Source: Pontiella sulfatireligans
GTDB taxonomy: Bacteria; Verrucomicrobiota; Kiritimatiellia; Kiritimatiellales; Pontiellaceae
DNA: 64,000 nt
Direction of reading: 5' to 3'
Assembly: GCF_900890705.1 (NCBI RefSeq)
Contig: NZ_CAAHFH010000001.1
Span: 1,736,001-1,800,000, forward strand
The notes beneath the pieces were generated by a model. That model did not search any database. It was not told where the DNA came from and saw only the letters and a program-made list of their open reading frames with translations. Made by a program: the position numbers and the translations under genes. The first letter of the stretch is position 1, and every line of letters starts with the position of its first letter. This document shows positions 1 to 8,572 of the stretch, piece by piece.

Positions 1-367
1 TCTCGGCGATGGTTTTTTCGTCAACGGATTCCATGGATTTGCGGAGCATTCGCATCTCCTGAAAGCTGGAGAGGTTGTTGACCATGCGGTTGAAGGTGTA
101 GGCTTCCTTGTCTTTGAAGACGACGCACGGGGCGGTTTCGAGCTCCAGCTCCTGAAACGCGAGCCACCGAAGATAGCCGTCGAGGATGATGTATTGCCCG
201 TTTTCGTGGAAGACGCAGAATGGCTCGATGAGCCCGAGCGAGCGGATGCTCGCCAGAATCTTGAGGTAGCCGCGATGTTTGGCGGTGTTGATGTTTGTCC
301 GCTCCCGCAAAGGCTTGAGGGCGGAGAGCGGTACGTCGATGCCTTCCACGTGGTAGGGTTTATTCAT
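1..367 (-). CDS. ParB/RepB-like nuclease-domain protein, 3' end outside window
   Basis: Translation from the ATG at 367 gives a protein beginning MNKPYHVEGIDVPLSAL, with an early ParB-N-type region (...SLGLIEPFCVF, then YIILDGYLRWLAF about residues 30-70). This matches the pattern 'set of parameters, index, keep going to a GxxR/GYLR box' typical of ParB N-terminal domains. An SD-like GGAGG lies 9 bases upstream. The gene is the last of a leftward series: recombinase, small ORF, ParB-like protein, then this one. Known relatives of this pairing (RepB-type protein next to a serine recombinase) occur on mobile elements; a DNA-binding or element-maintenance role is inferred. The reading frame is open to base 1, so the C-terminus is unseen. 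The start region has a near-copy at 707-729, suggesting the gene's 5' end was displaced by an insertion. Confidence 0.6.
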   Translation of the reverse strand, partial: MNKPYHVEGIDVPLSALKPLRERTNINTAKHRGYLKILASIRSLGLIEPFCVFHENGQYIILDGYLRWLAFQELELETAPCVVFKDKEAYTFNRMVNNLSSFQEMRMLRKSMESVDEKTIAE

Positions 368-778
368 TGCTAGTCCTCCAGGGGGGTTAGAAACTGGAAA
401 CTTGAAACCTGAAACTGGAAAGGGATTTAGGCAAAATGATTTGGAGGCAGAATGATGGCCCTGCGGACGAAACGGTGCGGCGTGATGCTGCGCAAACGCG
501 GGCTGTGCCGGGGCGGAAGAGATAACCACGAAATATACAGAATACACGAAACGGGGCGGACGGGTTTTGTTGGCCACGAGAAGGCGCACACGCAGTGAGG
601 CTGGCATGAAGTGACGGCAGCGAAGCGGCAACGTACACGAAGATAAAATGTGCGAGCGGTGTGGACTGAATTTTGAACCACTAAAGACACGAAATACACT
701 AAAGATGGTTTGTTCATTGCTCTTCCTCCAAAGGAAAGTTTTCCTCCTCCGCCAATGGCAACGGCGGACAAGTAGGTT
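368..778. repeat. Gene-free interval made of several short repeat types
   Basis: No credible gene lies here; the open frames crossing it lack coding character. It holds (i) a GAAACTTGAAACCTGAAAC-type tandem stretch at about 390-420, (ii) a motif pair CAAAATGATTTGG / GGCAGAATGATG at about 431-455, (iii) two copies of an AACCACKAAAKACACGAAA-like string at 523-551 and 676-704, and (iv) a 23-base near-copy (20/23) at 707-729 of the start-codon region of the downstream ParB-like gene (357-379). The arrangement looks like a composite insertion between an old and a new copy of that gene's translation start. Confidence 0.6.
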
Positions 779-1696
779 TTAAGTGCCTGGTGAAGACGGC
801 ACGGGCAGCTCGACGCCGTATTTTCCTTCGAGCGCTGGAGGAGTCGCCAGACCATGGGTCTGCATCAGAATGATTAGCTCCGAATCCTCCATCAGCGAAG
901 AGAGGTTCATCAGCAGTTGAAGCAGGCGGTTTTCCTTCTGTTGGGTTTCGCGCACGAAATCCTCTTTATCCTTCGTGCTTTTGGCGATCTCGCGTTTCAA
1001 ATCTGCGAGGGAGTAGCCTTCAGACCGTTGGCCTCGGCTTTTGTTGCTTTTGCCATGCCTGAATCGAAGCTGAAGCAAACGGCGCACGCGTGCCACGGAC
1101 GAGCTGCTGACCACGCCGCCGTCGAAGGCGTCCATCAGCACGTTCTGAATGGTGGTGTTGTCGGACTTCGCCACCTGCATGGCGAACGACATGGGAAAGA
1201 GACCCTGTTCCACACCTGTGATCAGACGGCCCTCCCCCTGCTCGACAAGCCGGACATAGTCGCCGACGTAGGAGTCGCTCTTGCCGACGATCCGGCCAAT
1301 CTCAGAGAAATTGAATCCGCCGTCATGCATCCGCTTCATTTCTTGGGCAAACCACATGGTACCGGGCGGCACGCGCGCAATGTTTTCAACGAGCGAATAG
1401 AGCAACGCGGTTTTGCGGTCGCAGTCGATCACCTCGGCGGCGATTTCGTCCCGGCCCAGCTCTTGGTGGGCAAGGAAACGGCCTTCGCCGCAGACCAGCT
1501 CGTATTTTCCGTTACGAGAGAAGCCCCGACCGTTGACCACGATCGGCTTGCGCAGTCCGACCTCCTCGATGCTACGGATATTCTCGGCAAACTTTTGCCG
1601 GTTCCGGTTGCGGGAGTTGAGCACCACGATGGTGTCGATGGGGATCAACTGATACGTGCGATCCGCCATCAATGTAATCTGCTTCTTCTTTTTCAT
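779..1696 (-). CDS. ParB/RepB/Spo0J-family DNA-binding protein
   Basis: 305 residues. The N-terminal part (about 14-115) has the ParB nuclease-like fold: IPIDTIVVLNSRNRNRQKF, then VGLRKPIVV, and the signature YELVCGEGRF with ENIAR at about 108-112. A helix-turn-helix region follows (FSEIGRIVGKSDSYVGDYVRL, about 130-150). The C-terminal third is predicted mainly helical and contains a possible coiled coil (residues about 225-265). The start has a GGAGG 7 bases upstream and follows the stop codon of a mini-ORF directly (TAGATG). Known ParB-family proteins load on DNA at specific sites using CTP; here linkage to a large serine recombinase and no ParA in view suggests a role in a mobile element rather than chromosome partition. 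That role is inferred. Confidence 0.75.
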   Translation of the reverse strand: MKKKKQITLMADRTYQLIPIDTIVVLNSRNRNRQKFAENIRSIEEVGLRKPIVVNGRGFSRNGKYELVCGEGRFLAHQELGRDEIAAEVIDCDRKTALLYSLVENIARVPPGTMWFAQEMKRMHDGGFNFSEIGRIVGKSDSYVGDYVRLVEQGEGRLITGVEQGLFPMSFAMQVAKSDNTTIQNVLMDAFDGGVVSSSSVARVRRLLQLRFRHGKSNKSRGQRSEGYSLADLKREIAKSTKDKEDFVRETQQKENRLLQLLMNLSSLMEDSELIILMQTHGLATPPALEGKYGVELPVPSSPGT

Positions 1697-1780
1697 CTAG
1701 AATCCTCCGTGGAAATGTAGAAAAAGGTTCTTTTTAAAATCGATACTGCGCGGGTCGGAAGTACTTTTTATTTTCTCCAT
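1697..1780 (-). CDS. 27-codon leader ORF coupled to the ParB-like gene
   Basis: A short frame starts at the ATG at 1780 behind a strong SD-like GGAGGAGGGG and reads MEKIKSTSDPRSIDF... to a TAG that touches the ATG of the next gene (TAGATG). Its last codons contain the GGAGG that serves the ParB-like gene. The layout suggests translational coupling. A longer version opening at a TTG at 1906, overlapping the recombinase stop codon, is possible but has no good ribosome site. The peptide matches no family I recognise; it may act only through its translation. Confidence 0.4.
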   Translation of the reverse strand: MEKIKSTSDPRSIDFKKNLFLHFHGGF

Positions 1781-1899
1781 TCCCCTCCTCCGGAGTTCCG
1801 ATTTTACCCCATCTACTGCGGTTTGAGCTCCTCGGAGTAGGTTGCTACACCGTCGGAACGCATACCTTATATCTGCATCAAACTTGGAACCGGAAATCT

Positions 1900-3420
1900 T
1901 CAGCAACTTACAATGCCCTCCAGTCCTATGAGTTTTTCCAATGCCTGGGAAAGGGTGTAGGCGTGCAGGTCGAGCTTTTCCGACGTCGTGGTCGAAACCT
2001 TAATTTTGTGCCCACCCGTCATCAGCCGGGGAAAGAAGAGATAGCCCAATACGTCGTATTTCCCGCCATTGGAAAGCGGGACGCCAATGGTGATGTCGAT
2101 CTCGGGGCTGACATCGGGCATGAATGTCCACTCCTCCTCATAGCCATGGGGATATGGAATGACGGGCTGGATGCGGATGCTCACATAGTTCCGCAATACG
2201 ATGAAATCGCCGTATTCCTCCGTCTCGCGCACGAGCTGCTTTATGGTCTGGGTGACTTCGGCCCGGCGAGAATCGATGACTTCTGAAAAGAGGTGCTGAT
2301 AGGCTCCCGTGAAGGTTTTGAAGCGTTTGGCGTAGGTGGCGGCGGAGACCATTTCCTTGTCGGCCGCGACCAGCGAAGTGCGAACGGTGCCGTATTGTTC
2401 ATAGATATGGCGCAGGCGTTCGAGCATGTCCTCGGCGGAATATTTGATGCGCCGGGCTTCCTCGGCCACCGCGATCACCGCCTGGGCTTTGCTGAACAGT
2501 CCGGGATCCACAATGGCCGGAAATGCGTTTTCAGCACGTATCCACTCCTCCTTTGGATTGTGGTGGCTGGCGGATTTGAGGCGCTGGGTGGTTCTGTTGT
2601 AGACCATCGTGCCGGCGTACAGCTCATTTTCCAGTACAGAGCGAACCGAGGCATGCGACCACTGGCACCCCCCGGGTGACGGGATGTTCTGTTTGTTCAG
2701 GGTCAACGCAATCTGCTTGGGGGAATAACCCCATTCAACGAACTCCTTGAAGATGCGCTGGACTACAGCGACTTCATCCGGCGCGCCATGCGTGAGCGTG
2801 ACCCTTTGGTTCTGAATGCTCTTGCGCTGGCCTCTTTCCAATATCTGAACGGGATTGCGCTGCTCATCCAACAATAAGCGATGGAATCCATAGGGGGGCA
2901 TGCCTCCGGCGCGGAAGCCTTGGCTGGCAATCTTCGCGCAGCCTTTAAAAACCTTGGTGCTCAGCTCTCGGCTGTAGCTGGCGGCTCGGTAGCGCTCAAT
3001 GCTTAGATGAAGACCGTGAAGCAGATCGTTTTGCTCGCCGAAACCGATTGAGGTGAATACCACCTGCTTTCCATGTTTTGCGCACAGCCCGGTATAATAG
3101 GCGGAGAGGTCGGTATCTTGATAGCGACCCCATCGGCTGACATCGAGCACCAGAATAAAGTCAAAGGCTTCCTTTCCGCCTTCCACATAGTCGCTGATCA
3201 TTTCGTTGAAGCCGTCGCGACCTTCGGTTGAAAGACCGGACTTCCCCCGGTCGGCAAACTCGCGGATGATCTCGATTTCGTGCTCGCTGGCAAACTGGCG
3301 CACCTGATCCTGCTGGATCTCAACGGAGTTTTCCTGCCGGTCCTGGGCGGAATGGCGATAATACGCCACCGCCCGCCATTTGCTGGCCTTGCTCGTGTTA
3401 AACCAATCCATGATGGTCAT
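1900..3420 (-). CDS. Large serine recombinase
   Basis: 506 residues. The resolvase catalytic domain spans about 15-165: AVAYYRHSAQDRQENS carries the candidate nucleophile Ser24 with the neighbouring Arg22, and DFILVLDVSRWGR is the conserved core strand and helix. A 'recombinase' DNA-binding domain follows (about 185-290: GFRAGGMPPYGFH, SPKQIALTLNKQNIPSPGG, WSHASVRSVLENELYAG). The usual Cys-rich zinc ribbon is not evident; the C-terminal 200 residues contain helical and beta-rich parts instead. Such enzymes integrate or excise elements. Of two in-frame starts (3420 and 3411) the second has better spacing (AGGGA 9 bases upstream). It leads a leftward set with a mini-ORF and two ParB-like genes. 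Element ends are not identifiable; the left one must lie beyond the window if the ParB genes are cargo. Confidence 0.85.
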   Translation of the reverse strand: MTIMDWFNTSKASKWRAVAYYRHSAQDRQENSVEIQQDQVRQFASEHEIEIIREFADRGKSGLSTEGRDGFNEMISDYVEGGKEAFDFILVLDVSRWGRYQDTDLSAYYTGLCAKHGKQVVFTSIGFGEQNDLLHGLHLSIERYRAASYSRELSTKVFKGCAKIASQGFRAGGMPPYGFHRLLLDEQRNPVQILERGQRKSIQNQRVTLTHGAPDEVAVVQRIFKEFVEWGYSPKQIALTLNKQNIPSPGGCQWSHASVRSVLENELYAGTMVYNRTTQRLKSASHHNPKEEWIRAENAFPAIVDPGLFSKAQAVIAVAEEARRIKYSAEDMLERLRHIYEQYGTVRTSLVAADKEMVSAATYAKRFKTFTGAYQHLFSEVIDSRRAEVTQTIKQLVRETEEYGDFIVLRNYVSIRIQPVIPYPHGYEEEWTFMPDVSPEIDITIGVPLSNGGKYDVLGYLFFPRLMTGGHKIKVSTTTSEKLDLHAYTLSQALEKLIGLEGIVSC

Positions 3421-3550
3421 TCCCTAGAAGGGGTGAAAAAACAATACACCTCTACCTATGGGGAAAAATACAGGCACTTTTGGGGGAGAAATTTAGACGG
3501 CATTTCAATAAGGGGGCAACGGGGCCAGAAGCAAAAAACATCATTTCATA

Positions 3551-3591
3551 GGTCTGACCCCTTGCGGTCTGACCCCTTGCTGACCCCTTGC
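3551..3591. repeat. Tandem GGTCTGACCCCTTGC repeat
   Basis: Two exact adjacent copies of GGTCTGACCCCTTGC (3551-3565, 3566-3580) are followed by a partial third copy (3581-3591). GGGGTCAGACC-like motifs are known around REP-associated transposase genes in other bacteria; none is seen here, so that link is only a suggestion. Confidence 0.7.
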
Positions 3592-3621
3592 TCCTTGCTT
3601 CAAGCCCCGCTACCAACTTTG

Positions 3622-3655
3622 AAGGCCGGAACTAACGTTTCGGCCTTTATTTTTG
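3622..3655 (+). terminator. Hairpin with T-rich tail
   Basis: AAGGCCG ... CGGCCTT form a 7-bp stem around a 12-base loop, followed by TATTTTTG. It looks like an intrinsic terminator reading rightward, yet no gene on that strand precedes it within 3.6 kb. It could belong to a small unrecognised transcript or be a relic of the sequence the recombinase element entered. Confidence 0.45.
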
Positions 3656-3986
3656 CACCTTTTGCTAGCCTCCCAAAAAACTAAGCATTTCCTGAGTCCG
3701 CCACCGATCACCACAGTCCGCGAGAAATAACTCAACGATTTGGGGCAAACACAGTCGCTTACAGAACGCCCCGTATGACACATCGCACTGTTAACCTGTT
3801 CAAAAAATTACACAATTTGGGAATATCGCCAAAAACCTCTCATGCGTGAGAACCATATGGCAATGACGGTGGAAAAAATAAGGCCGCTTAGTCAAGCATA
3901 GCACTGCCACCACCTATTCACAGGAACAGCCCAGAAGGTGGGCATGTTTCATGCTTTAGTGTGTATTGCTTCAATGGCGATGAAAT

Positions 3987-4445
3987 ATGAAAAACAAGAA
4001 ACACAAAACAAAACATACCCCCCAACCGATCCGAGGCGGAAAAAAACACAAGAGCCGTTCCGGAACAACGCTGGTCGAGGCGCTGATTGCCTTGGCCCTT
4101 TTTGCCTTCTTTACAACGGGTGCCTGCAAATTGATCGTTACCCAGCGCATGACCCTTGATCTCGCGCGTGATTATTATACCGCCGCCAATATTGCAAAAA
4201 ACCGTATGGAACTGGCGCGAACTTTTGATTTCGATCAAATCCAGGGGCTGAACGAAACCGCCCTTTCTGTGGATAAAAACGGATTTCCGGCAGTACGTGG
4301 CGCCTTTAGCCGCACCACCACAATCGGCACGATTGGGACCAACCTTTATGAGTTTGCGGTAACCGTCCGGGTCAGGAACCGCAAAACGCTTGAGTTCAGC
4401 GGCGATGGCCAAAGCATCAGCACCTATATTGCAAAGCACCTATAA
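3987..4445 (+). CDS. PilV/GspI-like minor pseudopilin
   Basis: 152 residues. A basic N-terminus (KNKKHKTKHT..., 27 residues) leads to a prepilin cleavage site RSG/TTLVEALIALAL: Gly at -1, Glu at +5, then a hydrophobic helix (about 28-48). The rest resembles the small soluble domain of PilV/GspI proteins. The leader is longer than in most class III signal sequences. It would be processed by a prepilin peptidase (not in the window) and assembled as a minor subunit of a type II secretion or type IV pilus-like fibre. It is the first of three rightward genes with 9- and 16-base gaps. No strong ribosome site is visible before the chosen ATG. Confidence 0.75.
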   Translation: MKNKKHKTKHTPQPIRGGKKHKSRSGTTLVEALIALALFAFFTTGACKLIVTQRMTLDLARDYYTAANIAKNRMELARTFDFDQIQGLNETALSVDKNGFPAVRGAFSRTTTIGTIGTNLYEFAVTVRVRNRKTLEFSGDGQSISTYIAKHL

Positions 4446-4454
4446 CAGGCAGGC

Positions 4455-6572
4455 ATGACAAAGCACAAAAACAAACAGGGCTTTACCCTCATTGAAGCGC
4501 TAGGGGCCTTCCTCATGGTGGTCATTGCGCTTGGACTGGGCATGACCGGCTACATATATACGCTCAAAAACACCAACGAGAGCGATATCCAGAGCGAGCT
4601 CGACATTAATGTGCAGCAGGCGATGGAGCGGCTGAAGTCGGACCTGCGCCTCTCTTCGCTGGATCAAATCTTTTACTATCCCGCCGGCGCCGGCCCCTAC
4701 ACGGCGATGAGCTTCCCTTTGGCCGAAGACGACGACGACGACGGGCTCTTCGAGCTGGATGCCGACGGCTTCATCATTTGGAACAAGACCGTGGTCTACC
4801 ACGTTTGGCCGAGCTCACCGCACCAGCTGCGGGTTACCACCTTCAAGAACCGAAACAACGATCTTAGCGACACTTTCCGCCAGTATCAGCTCGACAAAGT
4901 GGTTGAAACCGGCGGCGGAACTGCCTTCGGCATTCCAAACAACGACAACGCCTCTTCAGCCGTCCTCTTTGAAAACCTGCTCGAATGGTCGCTTCGCCCG
5001 AAACAGGGGATCTACGATGCCTACTCGCCCATCAACGAGAGGGAAAGGGTTAGTCTGGGATTCGCCCTTCTTGATGCAGGCGACCATCAGTTCACATTCA
5101 AAGCCGCGGGAAAAAATTCAATGGCCACGGGCTATGACATCGGCATCGACCAGCTGGTTGTTTCGCCGTCCTACAGCGACCGGGAAGCCGAGGCTCAATT
5201 GCCGGCGGCTTCGCAGTCGGGCGCCGCAGCCGTCTCCCAGTACATGACTGCCGGCTCCTGGCAAGGCAACCACCAACTCTACTTCCCAGCGGCTTCACCC
5301 GGCGCAAGCTTTACGCTTTCGATGAACAACGACCGCTGGGAGGAAACCAACTTCAAAGATGAAAACTGCGTGGAAGAAGACACCACCGTCGAATTTGACG
5401 AAACGCTTTCCCCCCGCGATTTCATTGCACAACTCGACGGCATGGACGTAACTTGGTCGGCGGCCGACCAGACCGGGGACCTTGTCGGCACAAACTCGAC
5501 CGGCAATCTTAAAAACATGGCCGTGCGCATCATGCAAAAAGGCGCCGATATCACCGACAACGGCAACTGGCTCGCCTACAACGGCAAACAGTGCCAACTG
5601 ACCTTTGCCGCATCCTCCCTTGAAACATTCAGGATTCGCAACATCTGGATTGGCGAAAGCTCATCATCCACCGATGCCGCCATGGACTACATGAACACCA
5701 TCGATGCCCCCATGAAACCGGTGACGTTCAACAACGGCGCGACGGTGGTGGAAATTCCCATCGGCCAAAAAAGAACGTCCGACTGGATTGATCTGCCAAT
5801 CGACCGAAACAAAAACTATCTGGTGTCGTTCCGCATCGCCAACAATGTCGCCAAAGACGGCCCCAAACAATGGACTGACTACGAAGCCACCGATCCGGCA
5901 TTCCCCTCCCCCTTGACCACCATGATCGTTGAAAATGCCAGCTACGATGTTGCGCAGAACCCTTCATGGAGCTCTATAAGCGGCCTGCCCGTCTATGCCA
6001 CCAACCGGGTGTTCGGCCTCGAATCCATCACCGCCAGCTATCCGGAAACCGGCACGTTTACATCGCAGATCTTCGACACGCATTTGGCCGCACCGTCCTA
6101 TGGAGAGATGAGCTGGAACGCCGACCTCCCCTATGGAACGGGATTGGAGTTCAAGGTCAGAACGGGAAATTCCCCCGATCTCGTGGATGCTCCGGACTGG
6201 AGCGCCATCACCCCGTTTTCCTCGGCGCGCACCCTGACCGTAGACAGCAAACGCTACATTCAATTCCAAGCCCTGATGCAAACCAATACCGGCGATTTAA
6301 ACACGCCGAAAATCGATGGTACGTTCACGCCGAAACTTCAGGACGTCACCATTGACTGGACGGGCGAACTGCAGCTGGTGAACATTGGCGGCACATTCAC
6401 CAAGGGGCCTGGATACGGCGTGGTCGAAGTGCTCGTCGATGGGGTGCCCCTCCAATCGGCGCTCACCGTCGATCTCATGATCTATAAAGACATCCGCAGC
6501 ATCAAAGGCGAAAAAAAACGGATCACATCTTCATTGCTGGCCGATATCCGGCCGCGCAATACAGGAAAATAA
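4455..6572 (+). CDS. Very large PilW/GspJ-like pseudopilin
   Basis: 705 residues, two to three times the usual PilW/GspJ size. The N-terminus KQG/FTLIEALGAFLMVV is a clear class III prepilin signal (Gly-1, Phe+1, Glu+5) with a following hydrophobic helix. The opening domain (to about 200) has the minor-pilin pattern 'MERLKSDLRLSSLDQIFYY'. Beyond that come beta-rich segments, among them stretches such as HQFTFKAAGKNSMATGYDIG and SDWIDLPIDRNKNYLVSFRIANN that resemble jelly-roll, carbohydrate- or adhesin-type modules; this is a visual judgement. An acidic run DDDDDGLFELDADG sits near 95-108. It may be a tip subunit exposing an adhesive head. It lies between two other pseudopilin genes. Confidence 0.75.
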   Translation: MTKHKNKQGFTLIEALGAFLMVVIALGLGMTGYIYTLKNTNESDIQSELDINVQQAMERLKSDLRLSSLDQIFYYPAGAGPYTAMSFPLAEDDDDDGLFELDADGFIIWNKTVVYHVWPSSPHQLRVTTFKNRNNDLSDTFRQYQLDKVVETGGGTAFGIPNNDNASSAVLFENLLEWSLRPKQGIYDAYSPINERERVSLGFALLDAGDHQFTFKAAGKNSMATGYDIGIDQLVVSPSYSDREAEAQLPAASQSGAAAVSQYMTAGSWQGNHQLYFPAASPGASFTLSMNNDRWEETNFKDENCVEEDTTVEFDETLSPRDFIAQLDGMDVTWSAADQTGDLVGTNSTGNLKNMAVRIMQKGADITDNGNWLAYNGKQCQLTFAASSLETFRIRNIWIGESSSSTDAAMDYMNTIDAPMKPVTFNNGATVVEIPIGQKRTSDWIDLPIDRNKNYLVSFRIANNVAKDGPKQWTDYEATDPAFPSPLTTMIVENASYDVAQNPSWSSISGLPVYATNRVFGLESITASYPETGTFTSQIFDTHLAAPSYGEMSWNADLPYGTGLEFKVRTGNSPDLVDAPDWSAITPFSSARTLTVDSKRYIQFQALMQTNTGDLNTPKIDGTFTPKLQDVTIDWTGELQLVNIGGTFTKGPGYGVVEVLVDGVPLQSALTVDLMIYKDIRSIKGEKKRITSSLLADIRPRNTGK

Positions 6573-6588
6573 GCAGAAGGAGTACGTC

Positions 6589-7791
6589 ATGAAAACTAAA
6601 GCCGCACACGCCCACAAGGAAGCGTTCTCGCTGGTTGTGATACTGTTGTTTCTGGCAACCATGTCCACCATGCTGGCCATGTTGGCCGTTTCCTCTTCGC
6701 AGCGGGCATTCACTGCCAGACGGTTGACGAGCAACATCAAAGCCAAAGCCATCGCGGAAGCCGGATGCGAATACGCCTATTCTATGCTCGCCGCCGACTG
6801 GGATGGACGCTACCAGATGCTCACCGATGACGGCTCCGCACTCGCTTCGGTGCAATCCGCAAAAAGCATCAATGCGGTTGAGGAGACCGCATCCTACCAA
6901 CTGAAGGTTAAGGCGGTGAACTCCACGGCCATGCTTGTTTCCTCCACCGGAACCTGCGGATCGGTCAGCGCGGTTTCCGTGGTCAGTGTCCAGAATATTG
7001 GAGGCAGCAGCGAAGACGGCAGCGTGCTCGACGACGAGGCCTTCAGCTATGCCATCCTCTGCGGCGGCGACTTCGACTTCAGCGGATGCGGCACCATTTC
7101 CTCCCCGGGCGACCAATCGCTGTTCCATGCCAATGGCGACATGTTCCTGCGGGGCAACACCGACGCGCTCATCGACCTGTCTTCGTCTCAATCCATTGTC
7201 ATTAACAATAATGTGACGGTCGGCGGCGATGTCGCGGCTCCTGACTTTGGCAAGACGAAATGGAACAAGGTCTCCGTTTCCGGCGTAAAAACCCAAGGCG
7301 AAGTGGCAACGGTTCCCATTCCCGACATCGACCTGACCCCCTACTATAACTGGGCACTGGACCACGGCGAGGTTCATAGTGGATTCACAACGACGACGGA
7401 CATCACTCCCGATGGAGGGATTCTTTGGGTGGAAGGCGATGTTCATATTTCAGCGCACGCGGTAGTCTCCGGTTCCATCATCGCCACCGGCGACATCAAC
7501 ATGTCGGGACAGATCGACATCAACCCCACCACCTGCGAATTCGGACTGGTTTCGCGCGATGGTGAAATCCAGGTAACCTCAAGCGGGACGATCAACGGGC
7601 TTATCTATGCAAAAACCGGCGGACTGCAACATACGGCCAACGGGGAAATCGTAGGGCAGATCATTGTCAACGGAGACATCAAAAAGGCCGGCAACTCCGA
7701 CATCATGACCGGATACGCCCAAAGCATTCCTGCACCGCCCGGCGGCATCACCTCCACCGACAACATTGTCATCACCGCCTGGCAAAAATAA
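6589..7791 (+). CDS. PilX/GspK-like protein with beta-helix-like C-terminus
   Basis: 400 residues with an AAGGAG ribosome site. The N-terminus EAFSLVVILLFLATMSTMLAML is a pilin-like membrane helix, but Ala replaces the Gly at -1 and the +5 position is Val, as in PilX/GspK proteins, which often lack Glu5. AEAGCEYAYSML (about 56-67) is the usual PilX motif. From about 150 the sequence shows repeating short strands (GDFDFSGCGTISS, GDVHISAHAVVSGSIIATGDINMSGQIDI, GEIQVTSSGTINGLIYAKTG), suggesting a right-handed beta-helix like bactofilin-type proteins. It closes the rightward pseudopilin operon and is followed by a terminator. Confidence 0.7.
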   Translation: MKTKAAHAHKEAFSLVVILLFLATMSTMLAMLAVSSSQRAFTARRLTSNIKAKAIAEAGCEYAYSMLAADWDGRYQMLTDDGSALASVQSAKSINAVEETASYQLKVKAVNSTAMLVSSTGTCGSVSAVSVVSVQNIGGSSEDGSVLDDEAFSYAILCGGDFDFSGCGTISSPGDQSLFHANGDMFLRGNTDALIDLSSSQSIVINNNVTVGGDVAAPDFGKTKWNKVSVSGVKTQGEVATVPIPDIDLTPYYNWALDHGEVHSGFTTTTDITPDGGILWVEGDVHISAHAVVSGSIIATGDINMSGQIDINPTTCEFGLVSRDGEIQVTSSGTINGLIYAKTGGLQHTANGEIVGQIIVNGDIKKAGNSDIMTGYAQSIPAPPGGITSTDNIVITAWQK

Positions 7792-7812
7792 ATCTCCCCA
7801 ACAAACACCCGG

Positions 7813-7848
7813 CCCCGATTCCTTTCTCTCAGGAACCGGGGTTTTTTT
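7813..7848 (+). terminator. Intrinsic terminator of the pseudopilin operon
   Basis: CCCCGATTCCT / AGGAACCGGGG form a long stem with one bulge around TTCTC, followed by seven T residues. It starts 21 bases after the PilX-like stop codon. Confidence 0.85.
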
Positions 7849-7966
7849 GTCATGGCCATTTCCGGGGAACGACGCTTGTCCGGAGGCGCAATAGATGGAA
7901 CACTCTAAAGGGTGGACTACGAACACTCAAAGCTATCGCTCAAGGTTGTTTCAAGAGTTTGTAGTT

Positions 7967-8068
7967 CAGGCTTCAGCCTGTTTCCTGTCAGGTGATGCGG
8001 TTCCGCATGTCGGTTTAGCGGTGTGGCACCGGTTCCAATCCGGTGTTCTATGCAGGAGACGCCCCTGC
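7967..8068. repeat. Cluster of four stem-loops between convergent genes
   Basis: Four consecutive inverted repeats lie within 102 bases: CAGGCT/AGCCTG (7967-7980), ATGCGG/CCGCAT (7995-8008), CACCGG/CCGGTG with a 7-base loop (8027-8045) and GCAGG/CCTGC (8052-8068). No coding frame explains the region (7849-8101 is otherwise empty). It could be a dispersed structured repeat or a small structured RNA. Confidence 0.55.
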
Positions 8069-8101
8069 CACTTGAAAAAGATGATTTGCGGAAGACAAAC
8101 C

Positions 8102-8572
8102 TCAGTCATCCAAGAAAATATAGATGTCGTCTTTGTCGTAGCGGTTTTTTCCAACGCCATTGGGGCCGAACGAACCAACCACGATCCGGTTTTTTCCGTC
8201 CACCCGGTAGTCGGGATCAAAGAAATAGGGATTCCCCCACGGATCAACCGTAGCACCGTCGTAGTAGGGCCCCTTCCAGTTTTCATAAATTGCATCGGAG
8301 GCCATCAAACCGCAAACCCGGCTGGAAATATCCCAGATTTCAATGCTGCCCGGCTTGGTCCGGATCGTTTTGTTGGGCCAGCGCCCGGTGTCCCACGCCA
8401 GCTGAAGCGTTGAGGCAGAAAGCATTTCGAGCTCAGTGCTCGCTTCCTTTATACGCGCGTTGGAGATCCCTCGTCGAACCGCATAAGCGCCCAGCGAGGC
8501 AAGCAGGCCAATCACGCTTACGGTAATCATAATTTCAACCAAAGTGAATCCGCTTTGTTTCTTCATAAGCAT
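8102..8572 (-). CDS. GspG-like major pseudopilin
   Basis: 156 residues from the ATG at 8572 (GGAG 6 bases upstream). KKQSG/FTLVEIMITVSVIGLLASLG is a canonical prepilin signal (Gly-1, Phe+1, Glu+5). The C-terminal half has the GspG hallmarks: WKGPYYDGATVDPWGNPYFF and a closing VVGSFGPNG followed by an Asp-rich loop, the calcium site in known GspG proteins. It would form the shaft of a type II-like pseudopilus. It is 140 bases downstream of the 1106-residue secreted protein gene on the same strand and converges on the PilV/PilW/PilX-like operon, so all four probably serve one machine whose ATPase and prepilin peptidase lie elsewhere. Confidence 0.85.
   Translation of the reverse strand: MLMKKQSGFTLVEIMITVSVIGLLASLGAYAVRRGISNARIKEASTELEMLSASTLQLAWDTGRWPNKTIRTKPGSIEIWDISSRVCGLMASDAIYENWKGPYYDGATVDPWGNPYFFDPDYRVDGKNRIVVGSFGPNGVGKNRYDKDDIYIFLDD

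Larger units (their letters stand above)
3421..3986. other. Gene-free interval between recombinase and pseudopilin operon
   Basis: About 565 bases without a convincing gene. It contains a 15-base tandem repeat (3551-3591) and a hairpin followed by T-rich sequence (3622-3655), described separately. The rest should hold the divergent promoters for the recombinase and pilin genes and possibly a recombinase attachment site, but I cannot point to the crossover. Confidence 0.5.

Noticed and set aside
427..855. 142-codon frame over the repeat-rich gap
   Set aside because: It crosses the repeats and the end of the ParB-like gene; only its MNKP start has meaning, as a duplicated start region.
3596..3622. 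tRNA 3'-end-like string TTCAAGCCCCGCTACCA
   Set aside because: No acceptor or anticodon stem can be built from the flanks, so a tRNA or tRNA-type attachment site is not supported.
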